Part shown: positions 16,090 to 24,140 of the stretch, one piece after another
Layout: the number at the start of each line of letters is the position of its first letter
Position numbering within the stretch: position 1 is the stretch's first letter
Origin: Paracoccaceae bacterium
Lineage (GTDB): Bacteria; Pseudomonadota; Alphaproteobacteria; Rhodobacterales; Rhodobacteraceae
Length of the DNA stretch: 52,501 nucleotides
Reading direction: 5' to 3'
Assembly: GCA_007694945.1 (NCBI GenBank)
Contig: REER01000043.1
Span: 1-52,501 of the forward strand
Position numbers and translations under genes: made by a program
The notes under the pieces: generated by a model
What the model was told of the DNA's origin: nothing
What the model saw: only the letters and a program-made list of their open reading frames with translations
Databases searched by the model: none

Positions 16090-16887
16090 TCAGCGGAAGG
16101 CCTCGCAAGGGTCGGGGCGAGGGTGGGGTTCGGTGACGAGCCAGAGGTCATTCGGGGCCGGGCCGTTGAGCGGCGCCTCATACTGACCGATCGAGAGTGA
16201 TGACAACTCGGGCGCCGCTCGCGCCAGCTTTGCTGGCGCGCCCCAGTCGGTGCGGGTGTGGCCGGTGCCGGTAATGACCACGACGGGCCCGCCAGTCGCC
16301 TCATGCGCGCGCAGCGCGGCATCGGCCAGCATGGCGTCGCGCAGGCGCTGTATGTCGACGAAAGCGGGCAACATCTCGGCGGGCAAGGCATCGCAATGCG
16401 CCGCGTTCTGGCGCGCCTCGCGCGTGGCCTGAACCTCGGGGTCAAGTGCCTCTTCCAGCCCGAAACGGGCGGGATCGCCCTCGAACACCTCGTCCAGCGG
16501 CTGACCCATGGCCGCGCGCGCCTGGTCACGGGGCAGGGCGGCGCCGAAAATCGAGGCCTTGGGTGCAGCGGTGAACAGAGGGTAATACATGGCAAAACCG
16601 GGCCAGCCTGATGCGCTCCACTCCAACAAGTCACCAAGGGCCGCTTCATCCGGCAGAGGCTCGGGTACGCGCCCGGCCTGCTCGCTGGTCAGCATCTCGA
16701 AAACAAGCGCGCGCGGCTCGATTGCCGCTATGGCCTTGGCCTGATACTCATGATGCAACGGGTTGTCGTGTACTTCGCCCAGAAATACGATTTGGGCCGG
16801 AGGCAGATTACTCAGCGCTTCCGGCCCGATCTCGTCGGCGCAGACAGGCACCCCCGTCAACGCCAGCAACAGTATAACTACTCTCAT
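16090..16887 (-). CDS. ChaN-like family protein
   Basis: A 265-residue protein of the ChaN/DUF399 family, related to the TIKI and EreA-like folds. The defining motif VFLGEVHDNPLHHEYQ is at about 34-49, with VITGTGHTRTDWGAP near 205-219. The N-terminus MRVVILLLALTGVPVCA resembles a signal peptide ending in a possible lipobox-like VCA, though it has only one basic residue. Campylobacter ChaN binds haem at the membrane; the role here is not known. It overlaps rpoH by four bases. The gene contains a nine-pair hairpin at 16220-16240. Confidence 0.82.
   Translation of the reverse strand: MRVVILLLALTGVPVCADEIGPEALSNLPPAQIVFLGEVHDNPLHHEYQAKAIAAIEPRALVFEMLTSEQAGRVPEPLPDEAALGDLLEWSASGWPGFAMYYPLFTAAPKASIFGAALPRDQARAAMGQPLDEVFEGDPARFGLEEALDPEVQATREARQNAAHCDALPAEMLPAFVDIQRLRDAMLADAALRAHEATGGPVVVITGTGHTRTDWGAPAKLARAAPELSSLSIGQYEAPLNGPAPNDLWLVTEPHPRPDPCEAFR
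16220..16240. repeat. Perfect 9-bp hairpin with a TTT loop inside the ChaN-like gene
   Basis: Arms CGCGCCAGC and GCTGGCGCG surround TTT within coding sequence. One of the recurring perfect three-base-loop hairpins of this window. Confidence 0.55.
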
Positions 16888-17762
16888 GCGAGGAAGTGAA
16901 CCACTTCCCGCGACTGCGTTTCAAGGCTCTTGCGCATTTTCTGAAAGGCAGCGGCCTCGACCTGACGGATCCGCTCTTTCGACAGGCCCAATTCTTCGCC
17001 CAGCGATTCCAGCGTCCGCGGCTCTTCGCGCAGCTTGCGCTCACGCACGATGAAGCGCTCGCGCTCGCTCAGCCCTTTCATCGCTTCGATCAGCCAGTCG
17101 CGAAGTTGCGCCATGTCATGCGCCTGTTCGACTTCGACGCCGGGCTGAGCATTTTCATCCTCGAGCGCGTCGATCCATTCGCGGCCATCCTCATCGCTCG
17201 ATTGCAGGGCGTTCAGCGAATAATCGGACCCGGAGAGACGCCCTTCCATCATCTCGACATCATGCAGGGGCACACCCACCTCGCGCGAGATCTGCTCGCG
17301 AAGCTGGTGGCGATCCAGTTCCTCGCCCCGTGCCATCGCTTCACGCTCGAATTTTGCCTGTACGCGGCGCAGGTTGAAGAACAATGATTTCTGGCTGGAT
17401 GTTGAACCGGTGCGCACCATCGACCAGTTGCGCATAACGTAATCCTGAATGCTGGCGCGAATCCACCACACGGCATAGGTAGAAAAGCGTACGCCGCGTT
17501 CGGGGTCAAATTTGTCGGCGGCCTTCATAAGCCCAAGGCCTGCTTCCTGAATGAGATCATTCATTGGCGCGCCATAGCGGCGAAATTTCCCCGCCATCGA
17601 GATTGCGAGCCGCATATAGGCTGTGATCAGCCGGTGCAGGGCGGCCTCGTCGCGGTGGTCGCGCCAAGCGCGGGCGAGTTCCAGTTCGGTCTCCGCATCC
17701 AGAAGTTCAGCCTTCATAGCCTGACGTGACATCCGGCGATCGTCGGTAAAATCGAGTGCCAT
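16884..17762 (-). CDS. rpoH: RNA polymerase sigma factor RpoH (sigma-32 family, RpoH2-like)
   Basis: A 292-residue sigma-70 family factor. Region 2 includes RLAISMAGKFRRYGAPMNDLIQEAGLGLMKAADKFDP and the -10-binding FSTYAVWWIRASIQDYVMRNW. The RpoH box QKSLFFNLRR identifies the heat-shock class. Region 4 has ESLGEELGLSKERIRQVE. I start at 17762, where a GGGGG site lies six bases before the ATG; the frame is open for 20 more codons upstream. Rhodobacter relatives have two RpoH proteins, and the second answers to singlet oxygen. This sequence looks like that class, but the assignment is tentative. Confidence 0.92.
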   Translation of the reverse strand: MALDFTDDRRMSRQAMKAELLDAETELELARAWRDHRDEAALHRLITAYMRLAISMAGKFRRYGAPMNDLIQEAGLGLMKAADKFDPERGVRFSTYAVWWIRASIQDYVMRNWSMVRTGSTSSQKSLFFNLRRVQAKFEREAMARGEELDRHQLREQISREVGVPLHDVEMMEGRLSGSDYSLNALQSSDEDGREWIDALEDENAQPGVEVEQAHDMAQLRDWLIEAMKGLSERERFIVRERKLREEPRTLESLGEELGLSKERIRQVEAAAFQKMRKSLETQSREVVHFLA

Positions 17763-17840
17763 TTTTTCCCCCTGCGTTTTCGCATGTGCAGAGAATACGC
17801 GGCCTGTTTCGGTTTGGTTCACTCGGGCGTTAAAATAATC

Positions 17841-17869
17841 TTGCGCGGGCCGTACACATCTCCGTTAAC
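17841..17869 (+). promoter_or_regulatory. Candidate promoter of comM
   Basis: TTGCGC (17841-17846) and GTTAAC (17864-17869) are separated by 17 bases in the region shared with the divergent rpoH. Both hexamers are partial matches. Confidence 0.3.
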
Positions 17870-17926
17870 AAAATATCAAGCCTTGGCGCGTTAACTCTCC
17901 TTGCAATTTTGGCGAAGGGGCTCTGG

Positions 17927-19450
17927 ATGGTCGCGCGGGCATTGACAGTCGCCTTCGAGGGGATCGAGGCCCGCCTGATCGAAGTGCAATGCGCGCTCTC
18001 ACCCGGAATGCCCGCGTTCCAGATCGTCGGCCTACCTGACAAGGCCGTGTCCGAGGCGCGCGAGCGCGTGCGCGCGGCGCTCTCGGCGCTGTCCATTGCG
18101 CTGCCTTCAAAGCGGATCACGGTCAATCTCTCGCCCGCTGATCTGCCCAAGGAGGGCTCTCATTTCGACCTGCCCATTGCCATGGCGCTGCTCGCTGCGC
18201 TGGAGATTTTGCCACCTGAAGACGTGGCAGAGACTGTCGCGTTGGGGGAATTGTCACTTGATGGCGCGCTGGTGGCCGTAACGGGCGCCCTCCCGGCGGC
18301 AATGGCGGCGGCAGAGGGGGAGCATACGCTGTTCTGCCCCTCGGGCTGCGGGCCAGAGGCCGCCTGGGTCGATGCCACGCGCGTCTTCGCGCCGAAATCG
18401 CTGATGGAGGTGATCCGCCACTATTCCGGTCAGGCCCCGCTCAGCCCCGCGCGACCCGGCGAAGTACTGCGCAGCGAGGGAGGGCGAGACCTGTTCGACG
18501 TCAAAGGGCAGGAACGCGCCAAGCGCGCGCTGGAGATTGCGGCAGCGGGGCGGCATCACATGTTGATGGTGGGCGCGCCCGGTTCGGGCAAGTCGATGCT
18601 CGCCGCGCGCCTGCCTGGCATCCTGCCCGAGCTGAGCCCCGGTGAGGCGTTGGAAACCTCGATGATCCACTCCATCGCCGGATTGCTGGATCAGGGCGGC
18701 ATCTCGCGCACGCGGCCTTTCCGAGAGCCGCATCACACTGCCTCGGTTGCAGCCATTGTGGGTGGCGGCAAGGGCGCCAAGCCCGGTGAGATTTCGCTGG
18801 CCCATAACGGCGTGCTGTTTCTCGACGAATTCCCCGAATTCCCGCGCATGGTGCTGGAAACCCTGCGCCAGCCCATCGAGACCGGCGAGGTCGTGGTCGC
18901 GCGTGCCAATGCTCATGTGCGCTACCCTTGCCGCTTTCTGCTCGTCGCTGCCGCGAACCCCTGCAAATGTGGTTATCTCTCCGAGCCCGCGCGCGCCTGT
19001 GCTCGTGCGCCAGCCTGTGGCGAGGATTATCTCGGCCGCATCTCAGGGCCTTTGCTTGACCGATTTGACCTGCGGGTCGAGGTGCCGCCAGTGGCTTTCA
19101 CAGACCTCGATCTGCCCCCGTCAGGCGACCCATCGCGCGTGGTCGCCGCCCGTGTCGCCGATGCGCGCAAATGCCAGAGCATGCGGTTTGCACCCCATGC
19201 CGGGATGCGCGTCAATGCGGATGCCGAGGGCGCCTTGCTTGAGGAGATCGCTACGCCCGATGATGAGGGCCGTAAGCTGCTGACACAGGCGGCAGAGCGT
19301 TTTGGCCTGAGCGCGCGCGGCTATCACCGGTTGTTGCGAGTGGCACGGACCATTGCTGACCTGGACCAGAGCGCGAGTGTGCGCGCGCCGCATATGGCCG
19401 AGGCGATCAGCTATCGGCTGATGGCCGCGCCGGAAGCCGTTGCCGGATGA
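17927..19450 (+). CDS. comM: YifB family Mg chelatase-like AAA+ ATPase (ComM)
   Basis: A 507-residue protein. The N-terminal Lon-protease-like domain (VEVQCALSPGMPAFQIVGLPDKAV type) is followed by an AAA+ Mg-chelatase domain with Walker A GAPGSGKSM, Walker B FLDEFPEF, a cysteine cluster around CKCGYLSEPARACARAPACG, and the C-terminal lid. ComM is a helicase that promotes branch migration during natural transformation. I start at the ATG at 17927 after a GAAGGGG site; a TTG 18 bases upstream is possible. Its last 44 bases overlap the convergent esterase gene. Confidence 0.92.
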   Translation: MVARALTVAFEGIEARLIEVQCALSPGMPAFQIVGLPDKAVSEARERVRAALSALSIALPSKRITVNLSPADLPKEGSHFDLPIAMALLAALEILPPEDVAETVALGELSLDGALVAVTGALPAAMAAAEGEHTLFCPSGCGPEAAWVDATRVFAPKSLMEVIRHYSGQAPLSPARPGEVLRSEGGRDLFDVKGQERAKRALEIAAAGRHHMLMVGAPGSGKSMLAARLPGILPELSPGEALETSMIHSIAGLLDQGGISRTRPFREPHHTASVAAIVGGGKGAKPGEISLAHNGVLFLDEFPEFPRMVLETLRQPIETGEVVVARANAHVRYPCRFLLVAAANPCKCGYLSEPARACARAPACGEDYLGRISGPLLDRFDLRVEVPPVAFTDLDLPPSGDPSRVVAARVADARKCQSMRFAPHAGMRVNADAEGALLEEIATPDDEGRKLLTQAAERFGLSARGYHRLLRVARTIADLDQSASVRAPHMAEAISYRLMAAPEAVAG

Positions 19451-20336
19451 ATTCGGCCGTATCCGCCAGCGCCTTGCGCGATTCAGGTAGCCAGCCATGA
19501 TAGAACTGCCAGACATGGGGCAGATTGCCCCATTCCTGCACGGTGACATCGACACCATCAGCGCGCAGCCGCTCGGCCATGCGCCGCGAATCGTCCAGCA
19601 GGATTTCGGTGCGGGCCATCTGGATCAATGCTGGCGGCGCGCCCTTGAAGCTTGCGAAAAGTGGCGAGATGCGCGGGTCTGCCGGGTCGCCCCCCGCCAT
19701 CACCCGATCGCGCAACTGCCCGATTCGCTCCGCGGGCAGCAGCAATTCGCTCTTGGCATTCTTCCGGATCGACTCGCCCGACAACGTCATGTCGGTGAAG
19801 GGCGAAAAAGTGAAAACACAATTGGGCAGGGGCGCGCCTATGGCGCAGAGATGCCCGAGTAGCGCCAGTGCCAGCCCGCCCCCCGCCGAATCTCCCCCCA
19901 GCGCGATCTGATCAGCGGCGTGGCCTCGCGCCAGCAGCGCCTGCCAGAGCAGCACGGCATCCTCGAAGGCCGCCGGGAAAGGGTGCTCGGGGGCAAGGCG
20001 GTAGTCTGGCAGGCAGCAAGGGATCCCGGCCTTCCGCGCGATATAGCCCCCGAGCGCGGCATGAGTGCGCGGATTGCCCATGACATAACCGCCGCCGTGG
20101 AAATAGAGAATGAAGGGCGCGCCGGGCTTGGCGGGCGCCGACCAGAGCGCGCCAATCTCGCGCCCCTCCGCGGCAAGGCTGTCCTCGTGAAAGGCCAGAT
20201 AGGGCCGACCCCGCGCATTCAGCCATGCGCCGCGTTCGAACCATGCCCGAGCCGAAAGCGAGTCGCGCTGGCGGCCAAGCGAGGGTCGCACAGCATGGCG
20301 CAGGAAGACGCGCATGGCCTTGAGCTGCCAACTCAT
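19407..20336 (-). CDS. Alpha/beta hydrolase, hormone-sensitive-lipase-like esterase
   Basis: A 309-residue esterase of the HSL family. The oxyanion motif HGGGYVMG is at about 80, the nucleophile motif GDSAGGG at about 148, an acid in EILLDDSR and the histidine in [21 protein letters not shown] between them is typical. It hydrolyses short-chain esters; the natural substrate is unknown. It is preceded by gshB with a four-base overlap. Its 3' end lies inside the comM coding sequence on the other strand. Confidence 0.9.
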   Translation of the reverse strand: MSWQLKAMRVFLRHAVRPSLGRQRDSLSARAWFERGAWLNARGRPYLAFHEDSLAAEGREIGALWSAPAKPGAPFILYFHGGGYVMGNPRTHAALGGYIARKAGIPCCLPDYRLAPEHPFPAAFEDAVLLWQALLARGHAADQIALGGDSAGGGLALALLGHLCAIGAPLPNCVFTFSPFTDMTLSGESIRKNAKSELLLPAERIGQLRDRVMAGGDPADPRISPLFASFKGAPPALIQMARTEILLDDSRRMAERLRADGVDVTVQEWGNLPHVWQFYHGWLPESRKALADTAEFIRQRLPARPSADS

Positions 20337-21280
20337 GTGGCGGCTCTGCGCGCCTCGATCGCCTCCCAGATCAGCGCGGCGCCGTTGGTGCCGTCAAACC
20401 GCTCAAGCTCTTGCAGACCTGTGGGCGAGGTCAGGTTGATCTCGGTGAGCCAATCCCCGATCACGTCGATACCGACGAAGATCTGGCCCTTTTCGCGCAG
20501 GAGCGGGCCGATCGCCTCGCAGATCTCGCGATCGCGGTCGCTCAGGCCGATCTTCTCGGGACGCCCGCCGACATGCATGTTCGAGCGTGTCTCGCCTGCG
20601 GCGGGCACGCGGTTGATGGCGCCGATGGGCTCGCCCTCGACAAGGATGATCCGCTTGTCGCCCTTGCTCACGGCAGGCAGGTATTTCTGCACGATCAGCG
20701 GCTCGCGGCTGATGCCGGTGAAAAGTTCATGCAGCGAGGCGAGGTTGCGGTCATTCGGGTCGAGCCGGAAGACACCTGCGCCGCCATTGCCATAGAGCGG
20801 CTTGAGGATGACATCGCCATGCTCGGCCTTGAATTCTCGGATGGTGGCAAGATCGCGCGCGATCATCGTGGGCGGGGTCAGGTCCGTAAATTGCAGAACA
20901 AGCAATTTCTCGGGGTAATTGCGCACCCAGAAAGGGTCATTCACCACCAGCGTGCGCGGGTGGATCATGTCGAGCAGATGCGTGGTGGTGATGTAGCTCA
21001 TGTCGAAGGGCGGGTCCTGACGTAGCCAGACGACATCAATTGTCGCCAAGTCGATCAATTCTTCCGGCCCACAATGCACATGCGCGCCTTCGACACGCTG
21101 GAGGGTGACCGGTTGCGCCCGCGCCAGCACCTGACCGTCACGGAAAATCAGCTTGTCGGGCGTGTAGACAAAGAGCGCATGACCCCGCTCCTGCGCTTCG
21201 AACGCGATACGGAAGCTGCTATCGGCCGCGATATCGACAGTCTCGATCGGGTCCATCTGGAAGGCAACGCGCAGCGCCAT
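20333..21280 (-). CDS. gshB: Glutathione synthetase
   Basis: A 315-residue ATP-grasp enzyme joining gamma-glutamylcysteine and glycine. It begins [13 protein letters not shown], with the GshB-specific MDP motif. The family's [37 protein letters not shown]-type loop, and [20 protein letters not shown] follow. I start at 21280 because GAGGA lies four bases before that ATG; another ATG is 15 bases upstream. The downstream esterase overlaps by four bases. About 190 bases of intergenic DNA without a visible gene precede it. Confidence 0.95.
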   Translation of the reverse strand: MALRVAFQMDPIETVDIAADSSFRIAFEAQERGHALFVYTPDKLIFRDGQVLARAQPVTLQRVEGAHVHCGPEELIDLATIDVVWLRQDPPFDMSYITTTHLLDMIHPRTLVVNDPFWVRNYPEKLLVLQFTDLTPPTMIARDLATIREFKAEHGDVILKPLYGNGGAGVFRLDPNDRNLASLHELFTGISREPLIVQKYLPAVSKGDKRIILVEGEPIGAINRVPAAGETRSNMHVGGRPEKIGLSDRDREICEAIGPLLREKGQIFVGIDVIGDWLTEINLTSPTGLQELERFDGTNGAALIWEAIEARRAAT

Positions 21281-21472
21281 GCTGTCCTCATCCATTAACT
21301 GGGCAGTGCCAATCCTGCCCCGCCCCTAGATGGCGGATGGCGAGCGGTGATGCAATGGGGCGCGTGGAGTACCAAAGGTAACCGCGCCACTGTAGGCCCA
21401 AGTAGTAAAATTGCGATAGTGAACGCCGGCAGTGGTACGCTCGAAACGCGTCGGGCGCAAAGCCCCGCGCAT

Positions 21473-21826
21473 TCACTGCCAGAGCGCATTCTCTATGACC
21501 GAGATTTCTCCCCGCGCATTGACCAGCGCGACATCGAAGCGGGTCTCGGTCATCTGACCGTTGGGCATGGTGGCGAGATATTCGTTTGCCGTCTGGAAGA
21601 TGCGCCCGATCTGCGCCGGACCGAGCCGCGCCAGTGCCGCATCGAAACTGCGGCTTTTCTTGACCTCAACGAAGACCACACGCGCCCCGCGTGCAAGCAC
21701 CAGATCGATCTCGCCGCGCATACCATGGAAGCGCTGCGCCAGCAGGTCATAGCCAGCCTCGAGATAGGTCTGGAGCACTGAGCTTTCCGCCGCCAAGCCT
21801 GCCAGATGATTGCGCGCCTGCCTCAT
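21473..21826 (-). CDS. YraN family (UPF0102) endonuclease-like protein
   Basis: A 117-residue protein with the YraN nuclease-fold core: GYDLLAQRFHGMRGEIDLVLA followed by VVFVEVKKSRSFD. These supply the E-x-D...E-x-K residues of the PD-(D/E)xK type. The biochemical role is not established. It overlaps rsmI by four bases, and the rsmI-yraN pairing next to a LpoA-like gene is widespread in proteobacteria. Confidence 0.93.
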   Translation of the reverse strand: MRQARNHLAGLAAESSVLQTYLEAGYDLLAQRFHGMRGEIDLVLARGARVVFVEVKKSRSFDAALARLGPAQIGRIFQTANEYLATMPNGQMTETRFDVALVNARGEISVIENALWQ

Positions 21827-22722
21827 GATGACTTCTCCTTCTGTAATGCGGCTTGATAGACTTGTCGGCGCGGCAGCCCCAACGATTCGGCGACATGCGC
21901 GACCGCTTCTTTCAGGCGCATCTCGCGCAAGGCGATTGTGAGCGCCTGATCGAGTGTTTCAGCATCTGCCAGCGGTTTTTCGCCGCGCCCGACCACCAGC
22001 ACGATCTCGCCGCGCAGCGAGCGGTCTTTGATTGTGGCGGCAAGTTCACCCAAGGGCATGCGGATTACTTCCTCATGGCGTTTGGTCAATTCACGGCAGA
22101 GCGCAGCAGGACGCTCATCGCCCAGAAGCTCGCACATTTCACCTAAGATTCGGCTAACGCGTTTTGCCGATTCGTAGAAAATAAGCGTGGCTGGGATCGC
22201 GGCGGCATCCTGCAGAAAACTGCGCCGCGCCCCTGCCTGCGCAGGCGCAAATCCCATGAAACAGAAGCGGTCGCTCGGCAGGCCGGACACGGTCAGCGCG
22301 GCCAGCATCGCCGAGGGGCCGGGGGCTGCGTGAACGGCATGGCCCGCGGCGATGGCGGCGCGCGCAAGCTGATAGCCGGGATCCGCAACCAGCGGGGTGC
22401 CGGCCTCGGAGGCGTAGAGCACGCGCTTGCCCTCGGCTAGCGTCGCGAGCAGGCCTGGGCGCATCTTTTCGCCATTGTGGTCGTGATAGGCCAGCAGCGG
22501 GCGCGTGCCAGGGCGCAGCCCATGCAACTCCATCAGGTGGCGCAGGCTGCGTGTGTCCTCGGCGACCAGCACGTCGCACCCCGCCAGCAGATCGAGCGCG
22601 TGTAGGGTGATATCGCGCGCAGCGCCGATCGGGGTCGCGATCAGGTGCAGTCCCGGCGGGATCGGGCGGGCGTTTTCTGTTGCGCCGGGCGCAGGCATGG
22701 GAGTGTCATCTTGCATGGGCAT
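21823..22722 (-). CDS. rsmI: 16S rRNA (cytidine(1402)-2'-O)-methyltransferase
   Basis: A 299-residue tetrapyrrole-methylase-fold enzyme. RsmI motifs are LHLIATPIGAARDITLHAL, the VLVAEDTRSLRHLMELHG block, VLYASEAGTPLVADPGYQL, PGPSAMLAALTVSGLP and the RFCFMGFAP segment. It methylates C1402 of 16S rRNA in the decoding centre. The frame is open far upstream, but homology starts near the two ATGs at 22722 and 22716; neither has a strong ribosome site. It is divergent from the LpoA-like gene with about 120 bases between them. Confidence 0.94.
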   Translation of the reverse strand: MPMQDDTPMPAPGATENARPIPPGLHLIATPIGAARDITLHALDLLAGCDVLVAEDTRSLRHLMELHGLRPGTRPLLAYHDHNGEKMRPGLLATLAEGKRVLYASEAGTPLVADPGYQLARAAIAAGHAVHAAPGPSAMLAALTVSGLPSDRFCFMGFAPAQAGARRSFLQDAAAIPATLIFYESAKRVSRILGEMCELLGDERPAALCRELTKRHEEVIRMPLGELAATIKDRSLRGEIVLVVGRGEKPLADAETLDQALTIALREMRLKEAVAHVAESLGLPRRQVYQAALQKEKSS

Positions 22723-22842
22723 CACTTGCGGGCTGGTCGGGGTGAGGGGCCAAGGTCTCGCGAAGGAGCGTTTACTTCCGGGCCGGGCTTGGATTACTCT
22801 GCGCCGCAAGCGTAACTGTTGCAAGCCGGGAGTGCCTTTCAC

Positions 22843-24051
22843 ATGCCAGACAGCACGAAAACCCCCATGCGGGTCGATCCTCGCCCCTTTCTGACCAGGC
22901 GCGGGTTGCTGGGCACGGCCGCAGCCTCGCTGCTGGTGGCGGGCTGTGACATGCCCGCACTCGCGCCCGGTGCCGGCCCCGGCGCGGGCGCGGATGCACG
23001 CGGCCCGGTCACGGTCGGGATGCTGCTGCCGGGAGGCAGTGGTAACGAGGATTTCAATGTCGTGGCACGCAATCTCGAGAATGCGGCACGGCTGGCCGTG
23101 GCCGATCTGCAGGGGGCGCAGATCGATCTGCGCATTTATCAGACCGGGGGTGATCCGGGGCGTGCCCAGTCGCTCGCCGCCGAGGCGCTCAATGACGGAG
23201 CGCGCATCCTGTTGGGGCCCTTGCTTGCCTCGGAAGCTCGCGCGGTGGGGCCTGTCGCGGCGCAGGGCGGGGTAAATGTGCTCAGCTTCTCTAACAACCC
23301 TGAGGTCGCAGGCGGCAATGTTTTCCTGCTGGGCGCGATGTTCGAGAATACGGCGATGCGCCTGCTGTCCTATGCGGCTGCGCAGGACAAGGGCCGGGTG
23401 ATGATCATCTCGGAGCAGAGCGAAGCCGGGCAGGTGGCCGAGCGCGCGATCCAGCGCGCCGCGCAGCGCACCGGGGCCAGCGTTGTGGCTGTGCAATCCT
23501 ACGCGTTTTCGCAACAGGGCATCGTGGATGCTTTGCCCAGCATTTCCTCGGCGGCGCGCTCATCGGGCGCGCAGAGCATTCTGATGACGGCGGGCTCGGA
23601 AGGGGCATTGCCGCTGCTGGTCGAGCTTTTGCCACAGAATAATGTCTCACGAGAAACCTTCCAGTTCATGGGGCTGACGCGCTGGGATATTCCGCCAGCG
23701 ACGATGCAGCTCAGCGGTCTTGAGGGCGGCTGGTTCGCCTTGCCCGACCCGTCACTGAGCAGCGCCTTCGAGGCGCGGTACAACGCCGCTTATGGAACCG
23801 GTCCCAATCCGGTGGCCAGTCTCGGGGTCGATGCGATCAATGTGGTAGGCGCGCTTATTCGCCGAGGAGGGAATGCGCCTTTCTCGGCCGAGGCCATCAG
23901 CCAGCCGAATGGCTTTGTCGGCGCATCCGGCATTTTCCGCTTCCGCCGCGATGGTACCAATGAGCGCGGTCTGGCCTTGGCCGAGATCCGCGATCAGCGG
24001 CGGGTTATCCTGAGCCCGGCACCGCGCAGCTTTGTCGGGGGTGGCTCCTGA
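22843..24051 (+). CDS. Penicillin-binding protein activator (LpoA/LppC-like) lipoprotein
   Basis: A 402-residue lipoprotein with signal RRGLLGTAAASLLVAGC and the lipid cysteine after LLVAG. The mature part is a type I periplasmic-binding fold (VTVGMLLPGGSGN, GARILLGPLLASEARAVGPVA, VLSFSNNPEVAGGNVFLLG) as in the C-terminal half of LpoA. E. coli LpoA activates PBP1a; here the N-terminal TPR half is missing, as usual for alphaproteobacterial members. ATG at 22843 is preceded by GGGAG at a rather long distance; another ATG lies at 22867. It sits next to rsmI and yraN, the conserved setting. Confidence 0.88.
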   Translation: MPDSTKTPMRVDPRPFLTRRGLLGTAAASLLVAGCDMPALAPGAGPGAGADARGPVTVGMLLPGGSGNEDFNVVARNLENAARLAVADLQGAQIDLRIYQTGGDPGRAQSLAAEALNDGARILLGPLLASEARAVGPVAAQGGVNVLSFSNNPEVAGGNVFLLGAMFENTAMRLLSYAAAQDKGRVMIISEQSEAGQVAERAIQRAAQRTGASVVAVQSYAFSQQGIVDALPSISSAARSSGAQSILMTAGSEGALPLLVELLPQNNVSRETFQFMGLTRWDIPPATMQLSGLEGGWFALPDPSLSSAFEARYNAAYGTGPNPVASLGVDAINVVGALIRRGGNAPFSAEAISQPNGFVGASGIFRFRRDGTNERGLALAEIRDQRRVILSPAPRSFVGGGS

Positions 24052-24140
24052 CGACGCTTCAACCATCGCGCGCGCCTGACACCGCGTTTGCAACGCCACT
24101 TCTGACTGAAGATGTCACGGCGCTCTATCCGCCTGCGCAG

